Assembly: GCA_023252095.1 (NCBI GenBank)
Contig: JAHEXN010000028.1
Coordinates: 4,206 to 18,665 of the forward strand
Length of the DNA: 14,460 bases
Direction of reading: 5' to 3'
DNA from: Actinomycetes bacterium
GTDB lineage: Bacteria; Actinomycetota; Actinomycetes; Propionibacteriales; Nocardioidaceae
Shown here: positions 1-9,782 of the stretch, one piece after another
How positions within the stretch are numbered: the first letter of the stretch is position 1
How the letters are laid out: each line of letters opens with the position of its first letter
Notes under the pieces: generated by a model
Database searches by the model: none
What the model saw: only the letters and a program-made list of their open reading frames with translations
What the model was told of the DNA's origin: nothing
Program-made: the position numbers and the translations under genes

Positions 1-48
1 GCTCCGCACACCCCTCGCCCCCGGTTCCGGGAGAGCGCGCACGGCGAG

Positions 49-972
49 TCAGGCGTGCAGGTGGGGCTCGGAGTCGGCATGCCCTCGGGGTTCGAGCTGC
101 AGGGTCGAGTGCGCGACGTCGAAGTGCTCGGCCAGGCACGCGCGAAGTCCGTCGAGCACCTCGTGCGCCTGCCCCATCTGCTCGATCGAGTCCTCCACCA
201 CGACGTGGGCGCTCATGACCGGCATGCCCGAGGTGATGGTCCAGACGTGGAGGTCGTGCACCTCGGCCACACCTGGCGTGTCGAGGATGTGACGTCGCAG
301 CTCGGCGAGGTCGACGTCCTCCGGGGAGGCCTCCATCAGCACCGCCCCCACGTCGCGCAGGAGGCTGACGGCACGCGGCAGGATGAGCACGGCGATCGCC
401 AGCGAGGCGACAGCATCGGCCCGGACCCAGCCGGTCAGCAGGATCACGGTCGCCGCGACGATGACGGCGAGCGACCCGAGAGCGTCGCCCAGCACCTCGA
501 GGTACGCACCGCGGACGTTGAGGCTCTCCTGCGCCCCGGATCGCAGCACCACGAGACCGATCACGTTGACGACCAGACCCACGGCACCGGCGGCGAGCAC
601 GGGCCAGGCCTCGAGCTCACCGGGGTCCTGCAGCCGTCCGACAGCGCTGAGCACGATCCAGCCACAGAGGCCCGTGAGCAACAGGCCGTTCGCGCCGGCG
701 GCCAGGATCTCGGTGCGGTGGTGGCCGAACGTGCGTCGTGACCCGGGCGCCGCCCCGCGCTGGGCGACCGAGATCGCCGCGAGCGCCATGACCAGCCCGA
801 TCGAGTCGCTGAGCATGTGACCCGCGTCCGCCAGCAGCGCGAGACTCCCCGTGAGTGTCGCGACGACGGCCTGGACCACCAGCACCGATGCCGTGAGGCC
901 CAGCACGAGCACGAGCTTGCGGCGGTGCCGCACCCCCGAGCCCGTGGGGGCGTGGTCGTGTCCGTGTCCCAT
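49..972 (-). CDS. Cation diffusion facilitator (CDF) family metal efflux transporter, CzcD/ZitB-like
   Basis: Predicted 307-residue inner-membrane exporter of Zn2+ or a similar divalent cation, driven by proton antiport as in the CDF family. The N-terminus is His-rich (HGHDH, residues 3-7). About six hydrophobic segments fill residues 20-205, followed by a cytoplasmic C-terminal domain with HDLHVW (239-244) and HSTLQLE (288-294). TM2 has the family metal motif HMLSD (H52, D56). In TM5 the usual HxxxD is ExxxD (E159, D163), which could affect metal choice. An open frame continues upstream to 1227, but the homology begins at MGHGHDH, so the start is the ATG at 972. No Shine-Dalgarno precedes it; a TAGCGT -10-like hexamer ends 7 nt upstream, suggesting a leaderless transcript. 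It lies downstream of tuf but is separated from it by a terminator. The family call is firm and the substrate is inferred. Confidence 0.93.
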   Translation of the reverse strand: MGHGHDHAPTGSGVRHRRKLVLVLGLTASVLVVQAVVATLTGSLALLADAGHMLSDSIGLVMALAAISVAQRGAAPGSRRTFGHHRTEILAAGANGLLLTGLCGWIVLSAVGRLQDPGELEAWPVLAAGAVGLVVNVIGLVVLRSGAQESLNVRGAYLEVLGDALGSLAVIVAATVILLTGWVRADAVASLAIAVLILPRAVSLLRDVGAVLMEASPEDVDLAELRRHILDTPGVAEVHDLHVWTITSGMPVMSAHVVVEDSIEQMGQAHEVLDGLRACLAEHFDVAHSTLQLEPRGHADSEPHLHA

Positions 973-979
973 GGCAATA

Positions 980-998
980 ACGCTACGCAACCGTTGCG
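980..998 (-). promoter_or_regulatory. Putative leaderless promoter and operator palindrome of the CDF gene
   Basis: On the minus strand TAGCGT (985-980) fits the actinobacterial -10 TANNNT and ends 7 nt before the ATG at 972, which would place transcription start on the start codon. Immediately upstream is a perfect inverted repeat, CGCAAC-C-GTTGCG (986-998), occupying the -10/-35 spacer. That is where metal-responsive MerR or ArsR regulators often bind. No good -35 is visible, and the regulator is unknown. Confidence 0.4.
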
Positions 999-1054
999 GA
1001 ATCTGCGACCACGTGTCCGCCAAAGGGACGCCCACGACAACCGTTCCCGCGCGA

Positions 1055-1069
1055 CGACGGAGGTCCGGG
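1055..1069. repeat. Half-arm remnant of the paired-hairpin repeat
   Basis: Directly abutting copy A, 1055-1069 reads CGACGGAGGTCCGGG, matching the outer half of a repeat arm (compare CGACGGAGCTCCCGGG at the start of copy C). No partner arm follows. It may be a truncated additional unit or the scar of a duplication or deletion. Confidence 0.4.
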
Positions 1070-1190
1070 CGACCGAACTCCCGGGGTTGTGGTTCCCATG
1101 ACGGCCGTATCCCCCGGAACTTCGCCGCAGGTCGACGCAATTCCAGGGGTCGTGGCCGCTCCGACGACCCAATCCCCCGGACTTCCGTCG
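1070..1190. repeat. Paired-hairpin repeat element, copy A
   Basis: Two imperfect hairpins in tandem. Hairpin 1 has arms 1070-1095 and 1102-1127 around loop 1096-1101. Hairpin 2 has arms 1133-1158 and 1165-1190 around loop 1159-1164. A 5-nt linker separates them and the period is 63 nt. The arms resemble those of copies B and C (core GGGGTCGTGGTCG, outer CGAC.GA..TCC), while the loops are unrelated. Base pairing in hairpin 1 is the weakest of the six, with several G-U pairs and mismatches, so it looks decayed. This copy lies alone between tuf and the CDF gene. Confidence 0.75.
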
Positions 1191-1230
1191 CCGCGGCAAG
1201 TCCGCATGGACCGCAACCCCCGCGCACGAC

Positions 1231-1264
1231 GAAGCCCCCCGGACCCGAAGGTCCGAGGGGCTTC
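1231..1264 (-). terminator. Intrinsic terminator of tuf
   Basis: A 15-bp stem (1231-1245 with 1250-1264, one mismatch) closes a 4-nt loop that reads TTCG on the minus strand, a very stable UUCG tetraloop. It begins 21 nt after the tuf stop. No U-tract follows, as is common in actinobacteria. It should end the str operon transcript ahead of the CDF gene. Confidence 0.85.
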
Positions 1265-1285
1265 GCTCAGCTGAGCTGCGTCAGA

Positions 1286-2479
<1,194 letters not shown>

Positions 2480-2582
2480 TGGGGCTCCTTCTGGGTTGTG
2501 ATGGTGCTGACTGTGAAAGCCGTCGGGCCCCGCGTGGGAAACCTCAGGCCACCTTAGGGGATGGGTACTGCCGAGTGGTGGT

Positions 2583-2596
2583 GGGGCCGAGGCCCC
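2583..2596 (-). other. Small GC hairpin in the fusA-tuf gap
   Basis: GGGGCC (2583-2588), GA, GGCCCC (2591-2596) forms a short GC hairpin 6 nt after the fusA stop. It may protect or process the fusA 3' end or weakly attenuate transcription into tuf. It is too short to call a full terminator. Confidence 0.35.
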
Positions 2597-2602
2597 CGCG
2601 GA

Positions 2603-4714
<2,112 letters not shown>

Positions 4715-4754
4715 TACGTGAGCTCTCTCTTGATCGTGGAACAGATGGTGGTGC

Positions 4755-4779
4755 GGGCGGGGCCGGACCGGCCCCGCCC
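4755..4779 (-). promoter_or_regulatory. Perfect 12-bp inverted repeat between rpsG and fusA
   Basis: GGGCGGGGCCGG (4755-4766), a single A, then the exact complement (4768-4779). In RNA this folds as a GC-only stem of about 11 bp with a 3-nt loop, 11 nt after the rpsG stop and 40 nt before the fusA start. There is no U-tract. It could be a partial terminator, an RNase-processing site or an mRNA stabiliser that sets S12/S7 output relative to EF-G and EF-Tu. Confidence 0.6.
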
Positions 4780-4790
4780 TGCAGCGTTGA

Positions 4791-5261
4791 TTACCAGCGG
4801 TAGTGCGCGAACGCGCGGTTGGCCTCAGCCATCTTGTGCGTGTCCTCGCGCTTCTTGACGGCTCCGCCGAGGCCGTTGCTGGCGTCGAGGATCTCGTTCT
4901 GGAGGCGCTCGGCCATGGTCTTCTCACGACGCTCGCCGGCGTACTTGACGAGCCAACGCATCGCGAGGGTCGTCTGACGGGCCGGGCGGACCTCGATCGG
5001 GACCTGGTAGGTCGCGCCACCGACGCGGCGGCTCTTGACCTCGAGGCTCGGGCGGACGTTGTCGAGCGCGCGCTTGAGCGTGATGACCGGATCGGTGGCG
5101 TTCTTCTCACGAGCGCCCTCGAGCGCGGAGTAGACGATGCGCTGAGCGGTCTGCTTCTTGCCGTCGACGAGGATCTTGTTGATCAGCTGCGTGACGATCT
5201 GGCTGCTGTAGACCGGATCGGTCTCGGGGATGCGCTTGGTGGCGGGACCCTTGCGAGGCAT
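4791..5261 (-). CDS. rpsG: 30S ribosomal protein S7
   Basis: 156-residue primary 16S rRNA-binding protein that nucleates assembly of the 30S head. The sequence MPRKGPATKR through KMAEANRAFAHYRW is full length and typical of bacterial S7, with the conserved VGGATYQVPIEVRPARQTTLAMRWL core (80-104). The ATG at 5261 shares its A with the TAA stop of rpsL (TAATG), and a GAAGGAG ribosome-binding site lies inside the end of rpsL. Translation of the two is therefore probably coupled. In E. coli S7 represses its own operon at the rpsL-rpsG junction. Here there is essentially no intergenic RNA, so that exact mechanism cannot apply. Identity is certain. Confidence 0.99.
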   Translation of the reverse strand: MPRKGPATKRIPETDPVYSSQIVTQLINKILVDGKKQTAQRIVYSALEGAREKNATDPVITLKRALDNVRPSLEVKSRRVGGATYQVPIEVRPARQTTLAMRWLVKYAGERREKTMAERLQNEILDASNGLGGAVKKREDTHKMAEANRAFAHYRW

Positions 5262-5635
5262 TAGCTCTTCTCCTTCTTCGCACCGTAACGGCTGCGAGCC
5301 TGCTTGCGACCCTTGACGCCCTGGGTGTCGAGCGAGCCACGGACGATCTTGTAGCGGACGCCGGGGAGGTCCTTCACACGACCACCACGGACGAGCACGA
5401 TCGAGTGCTCCTGGAGGTTGTGGCCCTCGCCGGGGATGTACGCGGTGACCTCGGTACCCGAGGAGAGCTTGACGCGCGCAACCTTGCGGAGCGCGGAGTT
5501 CGGCTTCTTCGGCGTGGTCGTGTACACGCGGGTGCACACCCCACGACGCTGCGGCGACCCCTTGAGGGCCGGCGTGCTGGTCTTGACCACTTTGGACTGG
5601 CGGCCCTTGCGGACCAGCTGATTGATCGTGGGCAC
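5261..5635 (-). CDS. rpsL: 30S ribosomal protein S12
   Basis: 124-residue decoding-centre protein. The start is GTG at 5635, giving (M)PTINQLVRKGR, with AAGGA nine nt upstream. An in-frame ATG 18 codons earlier (5689) would add a non-homologous extension and is rejected. The streptomycin-related residues K43 (in TTTPKKPNSALRK), K88 and P91 (in GGRVKDLPGV) are all of the sensitive type. D89 is the usual methylthiolation site of RimO. First gene of the str operon, preceded by a clear promoter (5772-5800) and a structured leader, and overlapping rpsG by one base. Confidence 0.99.
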   Translation of the reverse strand: MPTINQLVRKGRQSKVVKTSTPALKGSPQRRGVCTRVYTTTPKKPNSALRKVARVKLSSGTEVTAYIPGEGHNLQEHSIVLVRGGRVKDLPGVRYKIVRGSLDTQGVKGRKQARSRYGAKKEKS

Positions 5636-5691
5636 TACGCGACATCCTTCTTCTCGACTGAGCGTCTCGACTCTTGATGCACTCGCCATCG

Positions 5692-5726
5692 GTCCCGGCG
5701 GATACGAAGATCCGGGCGTTCGGGAC
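5692..5726 (-). promoter_or_regulatory. Structured 5' leader of the str operon
   Basis: Within the leader of about 130 nt between the promoter and rpsL, an outer 6-bp stem (GTCCCG/CGGGAC, ends at 5726 and 5692) encloses an inner CGGAT/ATCCG stem with a 6-nt loop, separated by an asymmetric bulge. It may be a binding site for autoregulation or an antitermination/stability element. No known riboswitch is recognised. Confidence 0.45.
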
Positions 5727-5771
5727 GACAGGATGTGTGCATCGGTCTGGTTGATCCAGACACGGCTTCCA

Positions 5772-5800
5772 AGACTACCCGCCGCAACAGGACGGGTCAA
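5772..5800 (-). promoter_or_regulatory. Main promoter of rpsL-rpsG-fusA-tuf
   Basis: On the minus strand TTGACC (5800-5795), a spacer of exactly 17 nt, then TAGTCT (5777-5772). This is a strong match to a housekeeping sigma (SigA/HrdB-type) promoter. Transcription should begin near 5765, giving a leader of about 130 nt before the GTG of rpsL. It is the best promoter in the window. Confidence 0.8.
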
Positions 5801-5845
5801 AACGCCGAGGTGCCCGGTCTTCCGGCGCGATCGTGCTCGTCGCGA

Positions 5846-7147
5846 TCAGGGCAGGGTCACGTCCCGGGGCGTCGCGCCCCGGACGCGCTCCAGGGCGGTC
5901 ATGACGTGGTAGACCACGATCGCCGCGACGGTGCCGAGCGCGATGCCGTTGAACTCCAGGTCGCCGGCCGTGAAGGTGAAGTTGGCGATGCCGACGACCA
6001 GCGCGGTGGCCGCCGTGAACTGGTTGGCGGGGCGGGAGAAGTCGACGTGGTTGTCGATCCAGATCTTGATGCCGATCACGCCGATCAGGCCGTACAGCGC
6101 GGTCGTCACCCCACCCAGGACACCCGAGGGGATCGTGTTCACGAGGGCGCCGACCTTGGGCAGGAAGCCGAGCGCGACCGCGAAGATGCCGGCAACCCAG
6201 TACGCCGCGGTCGAGTACACCTTGGTGGCGGCCATGACGCCGATGTTCTCGCCGTACGTCGTGGTACCGGACCCGCCGCCGAGCCCGGCGACCGTGGTCG
6301 CGAGGCCGTCGGCCAGGAGTGCCCGCCCCGTGCGCTCGTTGAGGGCGGGGTCGGTCAGGTGGGCGACGCTGCGGACGTGGCCCACGTTCTCGGCCACGAG
6401 CACCAGGACCACGGGGATGAAGGCGGGCAGTACCGACCACGCCACGGTGGGGGTCGAGAAGTCCGGCAGGCCGATCCAGGCCGCCTTCTCGACCGGCGCG
6501 AAGTCGACCTGGTCCGCGACGACCGCGGCGACGTAGCCGATCACGACGCCGAAGAAGATCGACAGCCGGGCGACCAGGCCGCGGAACACGACGGTCCAGA
6601 GGATCACCGCCGTCAGGGTGACGAGGGCGACCCACGGCGCCTTCTCGAAGTTGTCCTTCGCGACGGGCGCCAGGTTGAGGCCGATCAGCGCCACGATCGC
6701 GCCGGCCACGACGGGCGGCATGAGCCAGTCGATCCAGCCGGTGCCCGTCACGGTGACGAGCGCGCCGACCAGGGCCAGGAGGACGCCGACCGCGACGATG
6801 CCGAACAGGGCTCCGCCCGGGCCGGCGTCGGAGGCGGTTGCGGCCGTGATGGGCGCGATGAAGGCGAACGACGAGCCCAGGTAGCTCGGCAGGCGGTTGC
6901 CCGTGATGACGAGGAAGAGGATCGTGCCGACACCCGAGAAGAACAGGGTCGTGGTGGCCGGGAAGCCGGTCAGGATCGGCACGAGGAACGTCGCGCCGAA
7001 CATCGCGACGACGTGCTGGAGGCCGAGCCCGATCGTGGCGGGCCAGGCGAGCCGCTCGTCGGGGCGCACGATGTCGCCCTCGGCGATCGCGCGGCCGCCG
7101 TCGCCGTGCAGCTTCCAGGTCAAGGCTGTCTTCAGGGACATGGGCAC
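5846..7147 (-). CDS. Uracil/xanthine permease of the NCS2 family (UraA/RutG-like)
   Basis: 433-residue membrane transporter predicted to import uracil (or a related nucleobase) with protons. NCS2 features are present: LGLQHVVAMFGATFLVPILTG (41-61), the substrate-site segment VAENVGHV (E253, H257) matching UraA E241/H245, and the NAT motif region GSGTTTYGENIGVMAATKV with E300 matching UraA E290. About 14 hydrophobic segments are expected. The start is either GTG at 7147 or ATG at 7141; neither has a good ribosome-binding site. It follows the mycothiol-enzyme-like gene by 55 nt on the same strand and may be co-transcribed. Its 3' end lies 45 nt beyond the rpsL -35. No PyrR-type attenuator is visible. 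The family is certain; uracil is the likely substrate. Confidence 0.94.
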   Translation of the reverse strand: MPMSLKTALTWKLHGDGGRAIAEGDIVRPDERLAWPATIGLGLQHVVAMFGATFLVPILTGFPATTTLFFSGVGTILFLVITGNRLPSYLGSSFAFIAPITAATASDAGPGGALFGIVAVGVLLALVGALVTVTGTGWIDWLMPPVVAGAIVALIGLNLAPVAKDNFEKAPWVALVTLTAVILWTVVFRGLVARLSIFFGVVIGYVAAVVADQVDFAPVEKAAWIGLPDFSTPTVAWSVLPAFIPVVLVLVAENVGHVRSVAHLTDPALNERTGRALLADGLATTVAGLGGGSGTTTYGENIGVMAATKVYSTAAYWVAGIFAVALGFLPKVGALVNTIPSGVLGGVTTALYGLIGVIGIKIWIDNHVDFSRPANQFTAATALVVGIANFTFTAGDLEFNGIALGTVAAIVVYHVMTALERVRGATPRDVTLP

Positions 7148-7202
7148 ATGATGGCGAACCCCAGGCCCATCCGGCCCGCACGACGCGCCGGTGGGAGCAG
7201 CG

Positions 7203-7937
7203 TCACGGCACGAGCGGGCCGCGCACCAGGTCGCGGCCCGCGCCGGACGTCGTCAGGCGCTCCCGCTCGACACGGCCCCAGAGACCGAGGTAGAGGTCGA
7301 TCGCCGTGCCGCTGACCTCGCCGTCGGCATCGGCGTCCGCCTCGCCGGCGAACAGCAGGATCGGGGTCCGCATCGCGTCCGGCGACTCCCCCACGACCCA
7401 CGTGCGCCCCGTGTCGGTCGCGACGAAACGCACGCGACCCTCGAGATGGGGGCGCTGGCCCCGCGCCGTCATGCGCGGCAGGAAGACCCCGAGGACCTCG
7501 TCGACCCCGTCCGCGGCCAGCTCCGGCGAGATCGGCGTGCCGTCGGGTCCGAGTCCGAGCGCCAGACCGGCGTCAACGACGTGGATCGTCGTCTCGTGCG
7601 TCTGCCGCCGCGGCCAGAACGCGGCAGTCTCGTGGACCCGGGCGAAGTTCGGGGTCGGCTCGTCGGCCGACACCGCCCGCACGACCTCGAGGAGGGCGGC
7701 GGCCGTGGGGGCGTACCAGTCGGCGCGCGGCTCGGTGATCGTGACCCCGACCGGCTCGTCGAGCCGCTGGCCCGACAGCAGGATCGATGCCGACCACCGG
7801 TGCATCGTGCCGAGGTGGCCCGTGAGGTCGTCGACGGTCCAGCCGGGACAGCTCGGCACGGGCTCGTTGCCGAACGCGGCGTCCGCCAGCTCGGCATAAC
7901 GCTGCATCGCCGTCGCGAGCTCGAGGACGTGGTCCAT
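7203..7937 (-). CDS. Maleylpyruvate isomerase-family mycothiol-dependent enzyme (DinB-like fold)
   Basis: 244-residue cytoplasmic protein. The N-terminal four-helix DinB/MDMPI domain shows WTVDDLTGHLGTMHRW (33-48), with H41/H46, and RRQTHETTIHVVDA (110-123). Its H46, E115 and H119 match the metal-binding His-Glu-His triad of the family. A smaller C-terminal domain follows from about residue 150. Characterised relatives use mycothiol as a thiol cofactor in aromatic degradation, but most family members are uncharacterised and no gentisate-pathway genes are nearby, so maleylpyruvate itself is unlikely to be its substrate. The ATG at 7937 has AGGAG (7944-7948) six nt upstream. It is divergent from the lipoprotein gene. 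Confidence 0.9.
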   Translation of the reverse strand: MDHVLELATAMQRYAELADAAFGNEPVPSCPGWTVDDLTGHLGTMHRWSASILLSGQRLDEPVGVTITEPRADWYAPTAAALLEVVRAVSADEPTPNFARVHETAAFWPRRQTHETTIHVVDAGLALGLGPDGTPISPELAADGVDEVLGVFLPRMTARGQRPHLEGRVRFVATDTGRTWVVGESPDAMRTPILLFAGEADADADGEVSGTAIDLYLGLWGRVERERLTTSGAGRDLVRGPLVP

Positions 7938-8000
7938 GCAGGACTCCTGGTGAGGGGAAGAGGAACGTGCGTAGTCTCGCGCCTCCGCGCGGCGCGCGCT

Positions 8001-8031
8001 GCCGGATCGTCAGGATCGTGACGAGATCGGC
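8001..8031. promoter_or_regulatory. Inverted repeat in the divergent intergenic region
   Basis: TCGTCA-GGATCG-TGACGA (8007-8024), with an outer GCCG/CGGC pair (8001-8004, 8028-8031). It lies between the starts of two divergent genes and could be a regulator site or simply a hairpin. The six-base arms make chance occurrence possible. Confidence 0.3.
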
Positions 8032-8132
8032 CCCGGGGAGGTGTTCCGAGGTTGGCGCCACGGGGCGCGGTGGGTGGCTGCCGCTAGGGTTGGCCCGGAT
8101 CTCACAGAGGTCGTTCGTCTGGAGGTGGGGGC

Positions 8133-9281
8133 ATGGGTCGCTGGAGGCGCGTCGCGTCGGCAGCTCTGTCGGCAGCAGTGGTCACCGGGGCCCTCGCGGG
8201 TTGCCAGATCGGCTCGGGCAACCCGGGCGGCCCCCCGGGGTCAGCCTCGGCGCCCGGCGAGATCACGGCACACGAGGCTGGTCCGGAGTCCCCCATCGTC
8301 GACGGCCTCACGGTTCCGGAAGGGGCCGTGCAGCTCGGTCCGCTCGCCCGGTACCGGAGCGACCGCATCATCGAGGCCTACCAGCCCGACCTCACGGTGG
8401 CCCTGACCCGTCAGGGCGTCTCCGACGCCGTCTCCGCCGCGCGCGCGAACCCCGACGGCGAGCTGCAGCCCACGCCCCCCGTCATCACCAAGTCCGGTCG
8501 CCCCGACGACGACACGTTCGCCCTGCTCGAGGAGCCGCCGCCGGCCGACATCACGGTCGCGGCCATCCGTCTCGACGCCGACACCTCGGCCGGCAAGTCG
8601 GCGGCCGTGCAAGCCGTCGTCGCGCAGATCGCGGCGCTGCTCCCGGACGCCGACGTCGATCCCGACGACTTCGCGAGCTACTGCACCGTGGTCGACGACC
8701 GTGTCACGGGGTGCGAGCTCGAGGTCGAGGGCGTCACCGCCGACGACCGCAACCTGGCCATCTCGATGTTCGTCGACCCGGGCAACCCCGAGACCCGGAT
8801 CTCGGCCCCCTCGAGCCTGGCGCGTCCGGTCATGGAGGTCCGGGTCCAGGACTTCAGCGACCCCCGGGTCGAGCGCGCCGCCGACGACAACTCCGACGAC
8901 GAGGAGCCGGCGGCTCCGGATCCGGTCCAGGGCGAGCTCGACGACGTCATCTGGCCGGCGATGGACACCGAGGCGCCCGCCGACACCCCGCTGCTCAACG
9001 GCTGGGTCGCCCCGAAGGGCACGTTGATCCTGCTCAGCTCCTACCAGCCCGGATTCGTGTCGCTGCACGTCCCCAGCAGCTCGGAGGCGCGGGAGATCGC
9101 CCGCTCCTACGTCGAGTCGCTCTCGCCCGACGTCCCCGTCACGCTCGACTCCTACGAGGGCCTTAACGAGGTCGACGTGACGTTCTCGGCCACGGCGCCC
9201 GACGGCGAACGGGCCGTAGCGACGCACGTCATCACGGCGCGCGGCAACTACGTGATGCTGTTCCACTCGCCCGCGAGCTGA
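8133..9281 (+). CDS. Predicted lipoprotein of unknown function
   Basis: 382 residues. An Arg-containing N-terminus (MGRWRR), a short hydrophobic stretch and the lipobox LAGC, with Cys24 as lipidation site, indicate a membrane-anchored extracytoplasmic lipoprotein. A low-complexity Gly/Pro/Ser linker (26-42) follows. The mature part contains two alpha/beta-looking segments (about 55-235 and 285-382), separated by an acidic linker DDNSDDEEPAAPDP near residues 251-264. I do not recognise a catalytic motif or named domain. The ATG has GGAGG seven nt upstream (8121-8125). A TAGGGT hexamer at 8085-8090 is a possible -10 but lacks a good -35. Its 3' end overlaps the convergent NUDIX gene by 34 bp. 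Confidence 0.9.
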   Translation: MGRWRRVASAALSAAVVTGALAGCQIGSGNPGGPPGSASAPGEITAHEAGPESPIVDGLTVPEGAVQLGPLARYRSDRIIEAYQPDLTVALTRQGVSDAVSAARANPDGELQPTPPVITKSGRPDDDTFALLEEPPPADITVAAIRLDADTSAGKSAAVQAVVAQIAALLPDADVDPDDFASYCTVVDDRVTGCELEVEGVTADDRNLAISMFVDPGNPETRISAPSSLARPVMEVRVQDFSDPRVERAADDNSDDEEPAAPDPVQGELDDVIWPAMDTEAPADTPLLNGWVAPKGTLILLSSYQPGFVSLHVPSSSEAREIARSYVESLSPDVPVTLDSYEGLNEVDVTFSATAPDGERAVATHVITARGNYVMLFHSPAS

Positions 9282-9736
9282 TCCAGGCGTCCGAGCACGT
9301 GCTCGACGACGGGCAGCAGGGGCCGGCCGTCGGCGATCTCGGCCACGGGCAGCCACAGCGCGAGATCGGTCGTGCCATCGGTCTCCACGACGCGCGGCAC
9401 GGCCTCGGGGTCGACCCGGCACGCGTAGAGCAGGTGGACACCGTGGTAGTCCTCCCAGGCGTCGCCGCGACCGGGCGAGACGGTGTGCACGTCGTGCACC
9501 TCCACGAGCCGCTGCTCCAGGACCTCGAGCCCGGTCTCCTCGTGGATCTCGCGCCGCACGGCGTCGTCCGGCGACTCCCCGTGGTCGACTCCCCCACCCG
9601 GGAGAGCCCACCAACCGGCCGGATAGCCGATCGGCGAGACGCGCGTGATGAGCAGCTCGCGCTGCTCCCGCTCGCGCACCGCGATCCCGTAGGCGCCGAG
9701 ACGCTGCGTGCGACGGATCTGGTCAGGCTGGTCCAC
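9248..9736 (-). CDS. NUDIX hydrolase
   Basis: 162-residue pyrophosphohydrolase acting on nucleoside diphosphate-X substrates; the actual substrate is unknown. The complete Nudix box GX5EX7REUXEEXGU runs from G48 to L70, with the metal-binding Glu residues in REIHEETGL. The preceding GYPAGWWALPGGG is typical of MutT/ADP-ribose-like members. The frame begins at GTG 9736, with GAGGG only a few nt upstream. Its start is divergent from the acyltransferase gene (46 nt apart) and its last 34 bp overlap the end of the lipoprotein gene. Family certain, substrate unresolved. Confidence 0.94.
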   Translation of the reverse strand: MDQPDQIRRTQRLGAYGIAVREREQRELLITRVSPIGYPAGWWALPGGGVDHGESPDDAVRREIHEETGLEVLEQRLVEVHDVHTVSPGRGDAWEDYHGVHLLYACRVDPEAVPRVVETDGTTDLALWLPVAEIADGRPLLPVVEHVLGRLDQLAGEWNSIT

Positions 9737-9769
9737 GTCCCTCAGGATGTCACCTGACCGGGGGGTCGT

Positions 9770-9775
9770 TACAGT
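9770..9775 (+). promoter_or_regulatory. Putative -10 of the acyltransferase gene (leaderless)
   Basis: TACAGT fits TANNNT and ends exactly 7 nt before the ATG at 9783, so transcription would begin at or near the start codon. No Shine-Dalgarno precedes that ATG. The -35 region is weak. Confidence 0.4.
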
Positions 9776-9782
9776 CGGTGCG

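Larger units (their letters stand above)
973..1285. other. Intergenic region tuf-CDF gene (313 nt)
   Basis: No credible gene is present. From right to left it holds the tuf terminator (1231-1264), a paired-hairpin repeat element (1070-1190), a duplicated half-arm of that repeat (about 1055-1069), and a short palindrome inside the putative CDF promoter (986-998). The open frame that crosses it from 1227 to 973 runs through the repeat and is best read as non-coding. Confidence 0.8.

Noticed and set aside
973..1227. N-terminal extension of the CDF protein
   Set aside because: It translates the palindromic repeat and lacks homology; the His-rich MGHGHDH start is typical of the family.
4715..5110. 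N-terminal extension of EF-G
   Set aside because: It runs in another frame through rpsG; EF-G begins at VATELTTDLTRVRNIGI.
5636..5689. In-frame upstream ATG for rpsL adding 18 residues
   Set aside because: S12 is conserved from (M)PTINQLVRKG, and the AAGGA site fits the GTG at 5635.
5847..5890. Terminator for the uracil permease formed by the CCCGGGGCG/CGCCCCGG hairpin
   Set aside because: It lies inside the last codons of the gene and has no following U-tract, so it may simply reflect coding of RGATPRD.
5735..7315. 526-codon plus-strand open frame antisense to the uracil permease
   Set aside because: Low-complexity Arg/Asp/Gly/His translation, typical of a shadow; the permease on the minus strand has clear family motifs.
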